This document shows positions 1 to 5,475 of a DNA stretch of 10,545 bases, piece after piece. The notes beneath the pieces are model-generated. The model did no database searches. It had not been told where the DNA came from and was given only the letters and a program-made list of their open reading frames with translations. A program made the translations under genes and the position numbers. The stretch is from Trichomonas tenax. Lineage: Eukaryota; Parabasalia; Trichomonadida; Trichomonadidae. The stretch covers positions 1 to 10,545 of the forward strand of contig JALKBU010001479.1 of the NCBI GenBank assembly GCA_023091735.1, written 5' to 3'. Each line of letters begins with the position of its first letter. Position 1 is the first letter of the stretch.

Positions 1-327
1 ACAGACTTCGAAACTTTGAAAGCGACATTAAAGGAAGAAATATTAAAGGAGCTTAGCTCCAAGACCGAAGATCACGAACTCAAAGCAACAACGAAAACAA
101 GAAAGACGAAAAAGAATGAAAAAAATGATGAAGGAGTAACGGAGGAAAAACCAGTTAAGCCTAAACGTAAGTGTACAGAAAAACAATTAGCAGCACTTGC
201 TGCAGGTCGTCAGAAGAATCCGAGGTGGATCGCAAAAAGAATGAAGGAAGAAGAAAGGGCTAAAGCCCTTGAGGGACAAAGTCCCGAAGCCAAAAAGAAA
301 GAAGAGGAAGAAAAGAAATCAGAATAA
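1..327 (+). CDS. Lysine-rich protein of a Maverick-like element, 3' part only
   Basis: The frame is open from the first base of the window to the TAA at 325-327, so 108 codons of a longer gene are visible and its start lies outside. The protein is extremely charged: K/E/T-rich over its first half, then a basic stretch with the motif EKQLAALAAGR (codons at about 178-210), and a K/E-rich tail. Motifs of the type EKQ-x-ALA-x-GR occur in basic proteins of Polintons and large DNA viruses, often next to low-complexity tails, which suggests a DNA-binding or virion-core role; this is inference. An internal TTG at 16 could be taken as a start in bacteria but not in this setting. A TAAA sequence follows 4 bases after the stop, a plausible trichomonad poly(A) signal. 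Repeat module R1 begins at the stop codon. Confident as coding, uncertain in function. Confidence 0.65.
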   Translation, partial: TDFETLKATLKEEILKELSSKTEDHELKATTKTRKTKKNEKNDEGVTEEKPVKPKRKCTEKQLAALAAGRQKNPRWIAKRMKEEERAKALEGQSPEAKKKEEEEKKSE

Positions 328-465
328 CCACTAAAATTATTTTTCAAATTTCTGACTTCATAAATCCTTGCCCTTTAGGGCGTGGGCGAAGCCCTTCGCT
401 TTCTTTTCTTAGTTAGTTAGTTAGTTTGTCATAAATTATTTTTTAAAACTGAATAAATTTCTCTC
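324..465 (+). repeat. Spacer module R1, copy 1, plus start of R2
   Basis: First copy of a direct-repeat module that starts at ATAACC, where TAA is the stop codon of the upstream gene. It runs through ACTAAAATT, a hairpin segment (370-399), CTTTCTTTTC and four AGTT units (411-426), then into the first 30 bases of module R2 (431-460). It matches copy 2 (offset 142 bp) almost base for base; the clear difference is the AGTT count, four here and five there. Such near identity points to recent duplication or gene conversion. Confidence 0.85.
370..399 (+). other. Double hairpin of R1 with GGGC-GAA-GCCC mini-hairpin
   Basis: GCCC-TTTA-GGGC (370-381) is followed by GGGC-GAA-GCCC (384-394), which overlaps an alternative stem GCGAAG-CC-CTTCGC (386-399). 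The DNA heptamer GCGAAGC is known from biophysical work to fold into an exceptionally stable mini-hairpin with a GAA loop. The same segment recurs unchanged at 512-541. In R1 copy 3 (691 onward) it is missing, exactly as expected from slippage between the two GCCCTT repeats that bracket it. Confidence 0.7.
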
Positions 466-611
466 ATAACCACTAAAATTATTTTTCAAATTTCTGACTT
501 CATAAATCCTTGCCCTTTAGGGCGTGGGCGAAGCCCTTCGCTTTCTTTTCTTAGTTAGTTAGTTAGTTAGTTTGTCATAAATTATTTTTTCAAATTTCTG
601 ACTTCATAAAT
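466..611 (+). repeat. Spacer module R1, copy 2, with a short chimeric R1 restart
   Basis: This is the second near-identical R1 copy, beginning at ATAACC (466-471) and so carrying what looks like a fossil stop codon although no gene precedes it. It includes the double hairpin (512-541) and five AGTT units (553-572). At 581-611 the sequence jumps from the end of R1 back to the middle of R1 (ATTTTTTCAAATTTCTGACT), leaving a partial extra copy. This join inside a T-run looks like illegitimate recombination between modules. Confidence 0.8.
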
Positions 612-648
612 TTTAAGCTTGACTTATAAAGTAACATAAAACATTTTC

Positions 649-719
649 CACTAAAATTATTTTTCAAAATTTCCTTACCCTCATTTCTTTGCCCTTCGCT
701 TTCTTTTTTTAGTTAGTAA
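649..719 (+). repeat. Spacer module R1, copy 3, internally deleted
   Basis: The copy starts with CCACTAAAATTATTTTTCAA and ends in CTTTCTTTTTTTAGTTAG. The double hairpin is absent: GCCCTTCGC occurs once (691-699), where copies 1 and 2 have GCCCTT twice, 21 bp apart. The copy runs directly into R2 copy A at 720. Confidence 0.75.
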
Positions 720-894
720 GTCATAAATTATTTTTAAAACTGAATAAATTTTATAAAATCAGGAATTTTAAAATAAAATTAACGTTAATTTGTAAGAAAT
801 TCAAAAAATTATTTTTTATATGGGGATGGCACTAACTTGTAAAATTAATTCTGTCGTAAATATATTTAAGAAGATGTTCGCAGAACTCGTGGCG
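720..894 (+). repeat. Spacer module R2, copy A, truncated in its hairpin
   Basis: This roughly 175-bp AT-rich module starts GTCATAAATTATTTTTAAAA and includes AACGTTAATTTGTAAGAAAT, ATATGGGG and TAAAATTAATTCTGTCGTAA. It is nearly identical to copy B (897 onward), with small differences around ATGGGGATGGCAC versus ATGGGGGACCC. It keeps only the 5' hairpin arm and stops at GGCG (891-894), inside what is the GGCGAAG loop in copy B. The next bases (TAGTCATAAATT) already belong to the R1/R2 boundary of the next unit. Confidence 0.85.
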
Positions 895-896
895 TA

Positions 897-1104
897 GTCA
901 TAAATTATTTTTAAAACTGAATAAATTTTATAAAATCAGGAATTTTAAAATAAAATTAACGTTAATTTGTAAGAAATTCAAAAATTTATTTTTTATATGG
1001 GGGACCCTAACTTGTAAAATTAATTCTGTCGTAAATATATTTAAAAAGATGTTCGCAGAACTCGTGGCGAAGACACGAGGGGTGCGAACATCTTATTACT
1101 AACT
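897..1104 (+). repeat. Spacer module R2, copy B, complete with hairpin
   Basis: This is the most complete R2 copy: the AT-rich body, ATATGGGGGACCCTAACTTG (about 996-1015), CTGTCGTAAATATATTTA, the hairpin (1047-1093) and the tail TTATTACTAACT. The same order of blocks appears in copy D, where the tail is followed by a gene start within 50 bases. Here the tail is instead followed by an R1-like segment (1103-1152) with no gene between. Confidence 0.85.
1047..1093 (+). other. Hairpin of R2 copy B
   Basis: The arms 1047-1066 and 1074-1093 pair over 11 outer bases (AGATGTTCGCA with TGCGAACATCT). A 3-nt internal mismatch (GAA opposite CCC) follows, then 6 inner bases (CTCGTG with CACGAG), and the loop GCGAAGA. 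There is no T-run of the bacterial terminator kind directly after it. Comparison with the hairpin at 1925-1971 shows a compensatory G-C to T-A change at the second stem position, so pairing seems to have been maintained. Confidence 0.8.
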
Positions 1105-1152
1105 AATTTCTGAACTCATAAATTCCTTTCGCTTTCTTTTCTTAGTTAGTTA
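1103..1152 (+). repeat. Spacer module R1, copy 4, shortened
   Basis: TAATTTCTGAACTCATAAATTCCTTTCGCTTTCTTTTCTTAGTT matches the R1 core but lacks both the opening ACTAAAATT block and the GCCC hairpins. Two to three AGTT units precede R2 copy C. Confidence 0.7.
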
Positions 1153-1252
1153 GTCAAAAATTATTTTAAAAACTGAATAGATTTTATAAAGTCAAGAGTT
1201 TCAAAATCAATTTTAACGTTAATTTTGTAAGAAATTCAAAAATAAATTATAA
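1153..1252 (+). repeat. Spacer module R2, copy C, cut off at the HNH gene
   Basis: The copy matches the first 100 bp of R2 (TTTTATAAAGTCA, AACGTTAATTTTGTAAGAAA) and stops matching at about 1250, immediately next to the 3' end of the minus-strand HNH gene (stop at 1253-1255). The ATATGGGGG block and the hairpin are absent. Confidence 0.75.
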
Positions 1253-1752
1253 TTAATTACTAACATACATGATTTTATTATCGTAATCATACGTTTTAAT
1301 TTCTGATTTCAACTCATTAATGTTCAACCCTTCACGTTCAAGTAGATCGTACACTAATGATTTCATTTTTTGTTTTAAGATATTGCAACTTTAATGAAGC
1401 ATCACCTAATTTATTTAATTCATCAGCTATTTCATCATTTTCGATAAATTCTAATAATAAAGGTCTTTTTTATAATTTTTGGCGTCTTACTGCTATATTT
1501 CAGATTCTCAAGATGGAAATCAGTAGTGTCGCCATTAATGAATCCAATGTTGTTATATTTGTTGGGATTCTCTAAAAACTGTCTGCCTATGAGTACATGG
1601 AGGTGTGTTGTTATATTTAAACATACGCTATAGAATCCATTGCTAACATAAATGTTTAGAATCTTATCGTTCTCCACTTTCTTTATACAGTAAGGATAGA
1701 TGTTCAATATTTCGTATTTACCCTCATAACCTTTCAAAGGAATGAATGTCAT
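1253..1752 (-). pseudogene. NUMOD4/HNH homing-endonuclease-like gene with two frame shifts
   Basis: From the ATG at 1750-1752 an intact 105-codon frame ends at 1435. Residues 1-20 (FIPLKGYEGKYEI) match the NUMOD4 signature (W-x-I-GYEG-YEVS), and residues 51-86 (LHVLIGRQFLENP, INGDTTDFHLENLKY) match the HNH_3 pattern HRLVA-x-FI-NP-x-VNHIDG-x-NLEW. The catalytic His of the VNHIDG block is replaced by Phe (position 71). Coding character continues past the nominal stop in a second frame (1338-1469, 44 codons with stop) and then a third (1253-1366, 38 codons). Both changes are +1 shifts at A6 runs on the coding strand, so two one-base insertions (natural decay or sequencing error) explain them. 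Such proteins act as DNA-nicking mobility genes in many viruses and mobile elements. R2 copies lie on both sides. Loss of the active-site His together with the frame shifts argues for an inactive copy. Confidence 0.65.
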
Positions 1753-1773
1753 TCTTTACTTAGGAAATAAAAA

Positions 1774-1982
1774 AATAAATTATTTTAAAAAGTGACTAGA
1801 TTTTATAAAGTCAGGAATTTCAAAATCAAAATTAACGTTAATTTTGGAAGAAATGAAAAATTTATTCTCTATATGGGGGACCCTAATATGTAAAACTAAC
1901 TCTGTCGGTAAATATAATATAAATATATGTTCGCAGAAGACACGGCGAAGTCGCGGATTCTGCGAACATATTATTACTAACT
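1774..1982 (+). repeat. Spacer module R2, copy D, upstream of the 2022 gene
   Basis: This is the most divergent R2 copy. It contains AAATTATTTTAAAAAGTGAC, AAATTAACGTTAATTTT, TATATGGGGGACCCTAATAT, CTGTCGGTAAATATAATATA, the hairpin (1925-1971) and TTATTACTAACT. It fills the space between the divergently read HNH gene and the ATG at 2022, so in this copy R2 sits where a 5' control region should be. A promoter or expression-control role is inference; no proven trichomonad promoter motif was recognised in it. Confidence 0.75.
1925..1971 (+). promoter_or_regulatory. Hairpin of R2 copy D, 50 bp before a gene start
   Basis: The 14-bp perfect arms (1925-1938 with 1958-1971, outer sequence ATATGTTCGCAGA) enclose a 19-nt loop containing GGCGAAG (1944-1950). 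The position upstream of the ATG at 2022 suggests a regulatory or protein-binding structure, but a recombination or replication role would fit equally well. Confidence 0.6.
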
Positions 1983-2021
1983 TTATGTTTTAAGTCGGAA
2001 AAATATTTTGTGATTAATTCA

Positions 2022-2429
2022 ATGAGTTATAATGTCAGACTTATTTCAGGATTTTATGACATGCAATTACCTACAAAACCGTCAACAGAAGTGACCGCAA
2101 TATCTATCGGACTTACACTCTCAACACCTGTGTTATACATTATTTCTAATTTAGGTTCGAAATGTTATGATAACAAAGAAGGACAGTATTGCGATAAAAA
2201 AATACTGATGAGAATAAATAATTCATTCACTGCAAACTACCCTATTGTTAATTCAAACATTGAATTTTCGTCTTATTCACCTGTTTATTCACTGTCGAAC
2301 ATTGAATTCAGACTTGTTGATGCAAACCTTCATGATATAAAATTACTTTGCCCGATGTATTTATCAGCAACTGTTGAATCAGTAGAAGTCGAGGAAGAGC
2401 CTTTAATTCTAAACGATAATAAAAAATAA
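2022..2429 (+). CDS. Small Maverick protein, possibly a virion component
   Basis: ATG at 2022 gives 135 residues; an upstream in-frame GTG at 2010 is not a credible start in a eukaryote. The protein is rich in S, N, I and L with alternating hydrophobic residues, suggesting an all-beta fold. No signal peptide or convincing membrane helix is seen. The C-terminal part (SNIEFRLVDAN, LLCPMYLSATVE) resembles the pattern I-x-F-x-L-x-D-x-N-x-x-x-L/I-x-L-x-x-PM that I associate with small structural proteins of Polintons and adintoviruses; this is pattern memory, not a search result. The gene lies just after R2 copy D and converges on the packaging ATPase, overlapping its nominal 3' end by 122 bp. A TAAA signal lies shortly after the TAA stop. 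Coding status is good; function is tentative. Confidence 0.6.
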   Translation: MSYNVRLISGFYDMQLPTKPSTEVTAISIGLTLSTPVLYIISNLGSKCYDNKEGQYCDKKILMRINNSFTANYPIVNSNIEFSSYSPVYSLSNIEFRLVDANLHDIKLLCPMYLSATVESVEVEEEPLILNDNKK

Positions 2430-3327
2430 TATAAAACGTTTGTTTTGATTTATTAATACTTCTTACGATCAAAACTTTATTTGCGTAAATGTGAATTCTG
2501 AATGAATCATGTTGGTTTGTTAATTTTTGATATTCATTCCATAATTCTTTTCGATCAAATTTTCCCGCCATTGATTCCTTCATTAATTCCATGAAATCAT
2601 CTTCACTTAATCCGGGGAATAGTACAAAGTCAGTGCAAATTCTTTTAATGTCTTTACTCAAACTTTTAGCTGTTTGTGCACAAATCATAACATTGATGTT
2701 AAAATGTCTTAACTTCTTCAATAATCGCGATAGTTCTGTTTCCTTTGAACGAATTAAAGGATGACTCGCAAAATCATCAAATATCAATAAACATCGATGA
2801 GGGAATGTCTTCCAATTATATTTGGTAAGTTTATGACAAAGATATTCAACTTCTTTATTTTTGTTTTTAAATTTATGCTTCGACAATATCCTTTCGATCT
2901 CATCCTCTTTTTTTTTGAAATTAGAATTAATATAATTTATCATTGCATTATATTTTAGAATTCTACGCATGTACTTATTCAGCCATGCCAACAAATCCGA
3001 ATCTTTGACGCAAACAAGTTTTGATTTCTTTATTGCATCTTTGAAAGTTTCAACTGTTTTATCAAATTTGGCACTTGTCGAACATATAACAACTAATTCA
3101 AAAAATGGCTCTTCTCTTAATACCTCCTGCTGACAAATAAGTTTTAAATAAGTGTAGGTCTTACTTGAGCCGGGCGGTGCTATCAAACCTGTTATTCCAT
3201 TTTGAGCATAAGGTAATTTATCATCAATGGGTTTAATTGCTGCATTCTCTAATTCTGTTCTTTGTTTTGCCATTATTTTATTAAATACCTCATCAATAGC
3301 GTTAAATTCTTTTTCAACATTCTTCAT
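2308..3327 (-). CDS. FtsK/HerA-type (A32-like) genome-packaging ATPase of a Maverick/Polinton
   Basis: The product would be a P-loop ATPase that pumps element DNA into a capsid. The Walker A motif is APPGSSKT, about 50 residues from the chosen start. Walker B is LLIFDD, about residues 180-185, preceded by FPHRC. The later block INVMICAQTA-KSLSKDIKRICTDFVLF matches the sensor region with a conserved Gln and a possible arginine finger seen in Polinton and vaccinia A32-like ATPases. A long charged helical insertion (about residues 130-170) lies between the Walker motifs. ATG at 3327 is preferred over the in-frame ATG at 3417, which would overlap the divergent gene at 3370; an initiator-like TCATT lies at 3362-3366 on the minus strand. 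The last 40 or so residues are antisense to the 2022 gene and may not be a conserved tail. The ATPase itself is one of the defining Maverick genes. Confidence 0.88.
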   Translation of the reverse strand: MKNVEKEFNAIDEVFNKIMAKQRTELENAAIKPIDDKLPYAQNGITGLIAPPGSSKTYTYLKLICQQEVLREEPFFELVVICSTSAKFDKTVETFKDAIKKSKLVCVKDSDLLAWLNKYMRRILKYNAMINYINSNFKKKEDEIERILSKHKFKNKNKEVEYLCHKLTKYNWKTFPHRCLLIFDDFASHPLIRSKETELSRLLKKLRHFNINVMICAQTAKSLSKDIKRICTDFVLFPGLSEDDFMELMKESMAGKFDRKELWNEYQKLTNQHDSFRIHIYANKVLIVRSINKSKQTFYIIFYYRLELKALPRLLLIQQLLINTSGKVILYHEGLHQQV

Positions 3328-3369
3328 TTTATTTATAATAAAAAAATTATTTTTTATCAGCAATGAAAG
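3328..3369. promoter_or_regulatory. Short divergent intergenic region
   Basis: Only 42 bp of nearly pure A/T separate the ATPase start (minus) from the ATG at 3370 (plus), so both genes must share a compact control region. On the minus strand TCATT (3362-3366) fits the trichomonad initiator consensus TCA-Y-W, about 37 bases before the ATPase ATG. No equally good initiator is seen for the plus-strand gene. Confidence 0.4.
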
Positions 3370-3792
3370 ATGTCTGCTCTCACAGCGTTCGAGGATTACT
3401 TGATCAAAGAATTTCAACTTGAAAATCTCAGCAGTACTGATTTTAAATATTCACACGCATTAAAAACAAATTTAGACAAGAAGGCAAAAACTAAATTAAA
3501 CAATCATGTTATATCAATCAGTGCAACATGTTACGATAAACATCATAATGAATTGAACAGGTTTACATTCAAGTTCGTCAATAATGAACTACCAAAAACA
3601 ATAAAGCAAAAGTTTGTCAACATTTCACCGGATGAATTAACTAATCTGTTCAACGCAGCGAAGAGGGAAAACACACACACACATATGGCGGCATGCCGGC
3701 GAGCAAGCTCGCCTTCGCCGCGGATCCAAGTCAGGATTCATGACCCCAAAATAGGGCGGGAGCTTTATTTTCCACATTTAAGGTTAAAGTAG
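3370..3792 (+). CDS. Unknown Maverick-side protein, probably truncated at a junction
   Basis: I do not recognise this gene. Residues 1-100 (MSALTAFEDYLIKEF to about 3669) have the composition of the neighbouring element genes: charged, lysine-rich, with a beta-like segment HVISISATCYDKHHNELNRF. At residue 101 the frame enters an (AC)n tract (encoding THTH) and then a GC-rich palindromic stretch coding for AACRRASSPSPR, before a TAG at 3790-3792. The abrupt change in composition suggests that the original C-terminus has been lost and the last 40 codons come from unrelated DNA. The gene is divergent from the ATPase with 42 bp between the starts. The first 100 codons are probably real; the tail is probably not native. 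Confidence 0.5.
   Translation: MSALTAFEDYLIKEFQLENLSSTDFKYSHALKTNLDKKAKTKLNNHVISISATCYDKHHNELNRFTFKFVNNELPKTIKQKFVNISPDELTNLFNAAKRENTHTHMAACRRASSPSPRIQVRIHDPKIGRELYFPHLRLK
3671..3683. repeat. (AC)n microsatellite
   Basis: Six and a half AC units lie directly at the point where the AT-rich element gene gives way to a GC-rich block. Simple repeats are common at insertion or rearrangement points. Confidence 0.85.
3686..3727. other. GC-rich palindromic block at a probable junction
   Basis: Of these 42 bases 31 are G or C (74%), in a window that is otherwise strongly AT-rich. It contains CGGCATGCCG (3689-3698, perfect palindrome), the stem GGCGAGC-AA-GCTCGCC (3698-3713) and CTTCGCC (3713-3719), the reverse complement of the GGCGAAG heptamer found in the R1/R2 hairpins. 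On the minus strand it is part of a 46-codon frame (3637-3777). Its role is unknown; it could be a repeat end or a remnant of an inserted sequence. Confidence 0.6.
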
Positions 3793-5475
3793 CAAAACGT
3801 GTTCGTACGCATGAATAAGCGTAATCATCATTATTTTGTGAAAATCATCAGTAAAATTTCAATGTTTTGTTGGATTTGATTGATGTTCTGTGTATGGAGG
3901 TGCTAGGATTCGCCTGTATTTTGCGATTCTGCACTCAAATATGAGAAATTATTGTTTTTCGTTATTGAATAATTTTGGATCTAAAATTGTTAACGGTATG
4001 ATAATATTTTTATTACAGAATTGGATAGTGTATACAATTTATTTGGAGAACTTGAAGTCAAAATTAATGATCATAGTATGAATTTATGAGAGATGAAGAA
4101 ATTACGTAATTTATGAGCTGATTTTTTGAAGTTTATTGGTACTCATGTATTGCATGGTATACGTTAATTCATGCGGAAAAGCCTCAGCTAGCAGTTTACA
4201 TATGAGTTTGGGGTAAACAGCGTTGAACTATCCATTAAAAAATGAATCTGACAATATGACATGTAAACACCCAAAAAGGGAGGGGGAGTGGCTAAAGAAT
4301 TGTGAAACTGGGTATTTTAATGTTTTCATTCTATGCAATCCAATAACGCGAATTCTTACAAAGTTTACGTGCATATCATCAATGCCACGTCATGACAATA
4401 TCTTCTTACATTACCTTCTTCGCTCTGATAAAATGTTACTTTTCATTATTTTTAATGAAGCAGACAACCCTTTATTGTCATCTATTTCTTCCAAATTAAC
4501 ATCTCCATCCATTCACCAATTACATTCAGAAGCCTCAGCCAATCATTCTTTTAAATTTCATCAATACAATCAAAGCTATTTTTATATCAGAAATAATTAT
4601 CAGCTTTTATGCATTTTTAGTATCTGGTCGATATCTTATCACTGCTGCTATACTGATATTACCTATTAATTGCATATTTGTTCTTTATTTCCTTCGACAA
4701 ATTTTCTTAATCTAGAATTCAGGCTGGATATTCATATCCACAATTGCACTGCAACTATATCCTTTCATTTGCACATTCATTCTCCTGATTTATACTTTTT
4801 ATTGTTTTTCAGTGTTTAAGTCTTGATATAGTTATTTAGATATATAAATTGGATCTAATTATGACATACCTTTCACGTATTATTTGTAAATTATCTATAC
4901 ACATTGTAATAATTAATTTGCACAATAATAATTTCCATAGATCTGATTTCTTTGCCTACAATAGTTACAATTCTTATATTTAGACCAAGCCTGTAGTATG
5001 CGATAATAATGCATCGATCAAATTTATAATTTTATCACAATTATCAGAATTGCTAAAATTTCACAAATATAACATAAAATAGAATGTGTAGATGCTGCTT
5101 AATATTAGTATTTGGTTAAATCAAGTATATTTTTCATAGATAAATCTTCAATTTTCTTCTTTTTACAAAATTAAGAATAATATTTTCGTACATGTGAACA
5201 CCACATTGCCAATAGCTATTTTATAACAAGTAAGAAAGTTTTTAAGCTAAAATCTAAATTTTATAAAAATTTCAATCTTCTTATTTTGCACGGTGTTAAG
5301 CATGTATTCATATACAGAAACATGTGCATATTGACACCTCATTGTTTGCTTTCAATGATTTAAGTTTTATTTCGACTTACGTAACAAAATTTGTTTTTTA
5401 GTTCATGGGGGGGGTCATGAAAATTTTCCAATGTTAGGGAAGGGAGGGTATTTTATAAATAAATTTATATGTCTA
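3793..5475. other. AT-rich region without a convincing gene
   Basis: About 1.7 kb of AT-rich sequence. Plus-strand frames at 3890-4081 and 4256-4669 have no recognisable motifs and biased composition, so I do not call them. A better case is a decayed minus-strand frame at 4114-4512, listed separately. Near the right end there is a run of eight G (5407-5414) flanked by CATG on both sides, and a GGGAAGGGAGGG stretch (5438-5449). No tRNA, rRNA or clear transposon end was seen. Confidence 0.5.
4114..4512 (-). pseudogene. Possible decayed coding remnant
   Basis: One minus-strand frame stays open for 33, 53 and 38 codons, with only single stop codons (at 4411, 4390 and 4228, lowest coordinates) and one short piece between. 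The fragments look protein-like: MDGDVNLEEIDDNKGL, then RGIDDMHVNFVRIRVIGLHR, then FNAVYPKLICKLLAEAFPHE. I recognise no family. In DNA this AT-rich, stops would be expected about every 14 codons, so the frame is more open than chance, but not decisively so. It may be a remnant of a repeated gene family or transposon. Confidence 0.25.

Noticed and set aside
1047..1093. Rho-independent bacterial terminator
   Set aside because: No T-run directly follows the stem, and the surrounding genes are eukaryotic in character.
1357..1575. Plus-strand frame of 72 codons opposite the HNH gene
   Set aside because: It is antisense to the NUMOD4/HNH coding sequence and has no motif of its own.
324..1982. CRISPR array or terminal inverted repeats
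   Set aside because: Repeats are long, irregular, all direct, and have no uniform unique spacers; the setting is eukaryotic.
1090..1985. ACTAAC sequences as trichomonad intron branch/3' splice sites
   Set aside because: The trichomonad 3' motif ACTAACACACAG is not completed at any of them and no matching 5' splice site is placed sensibly; they are part of the R2 tail.
3308..3417. Earlier ATG at 3417 for the packaging ATPase
   Set aside because: It would overlap the divergent gene at 3370 and the initiator-like site at 3362-3366; the extra 30 residues show no ATPase feature.
3682..3727. Cloning-vector or adaptor contamination (CATATG, GCATGC, CCGCGG and GGATCC close together)
   Set aside because: The sites are embedded in an irregular palindromic sequence that does not look like a standard polylinker and no vector backbone follows; a misassembly check would still be sensible.
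3890..4669. Two plus-strand frames (63 and 148 codons) as genes
   Set aside because: No motifs, biased composition, and the longer one needs a TTG start; the opposite strand looks more coding-like.
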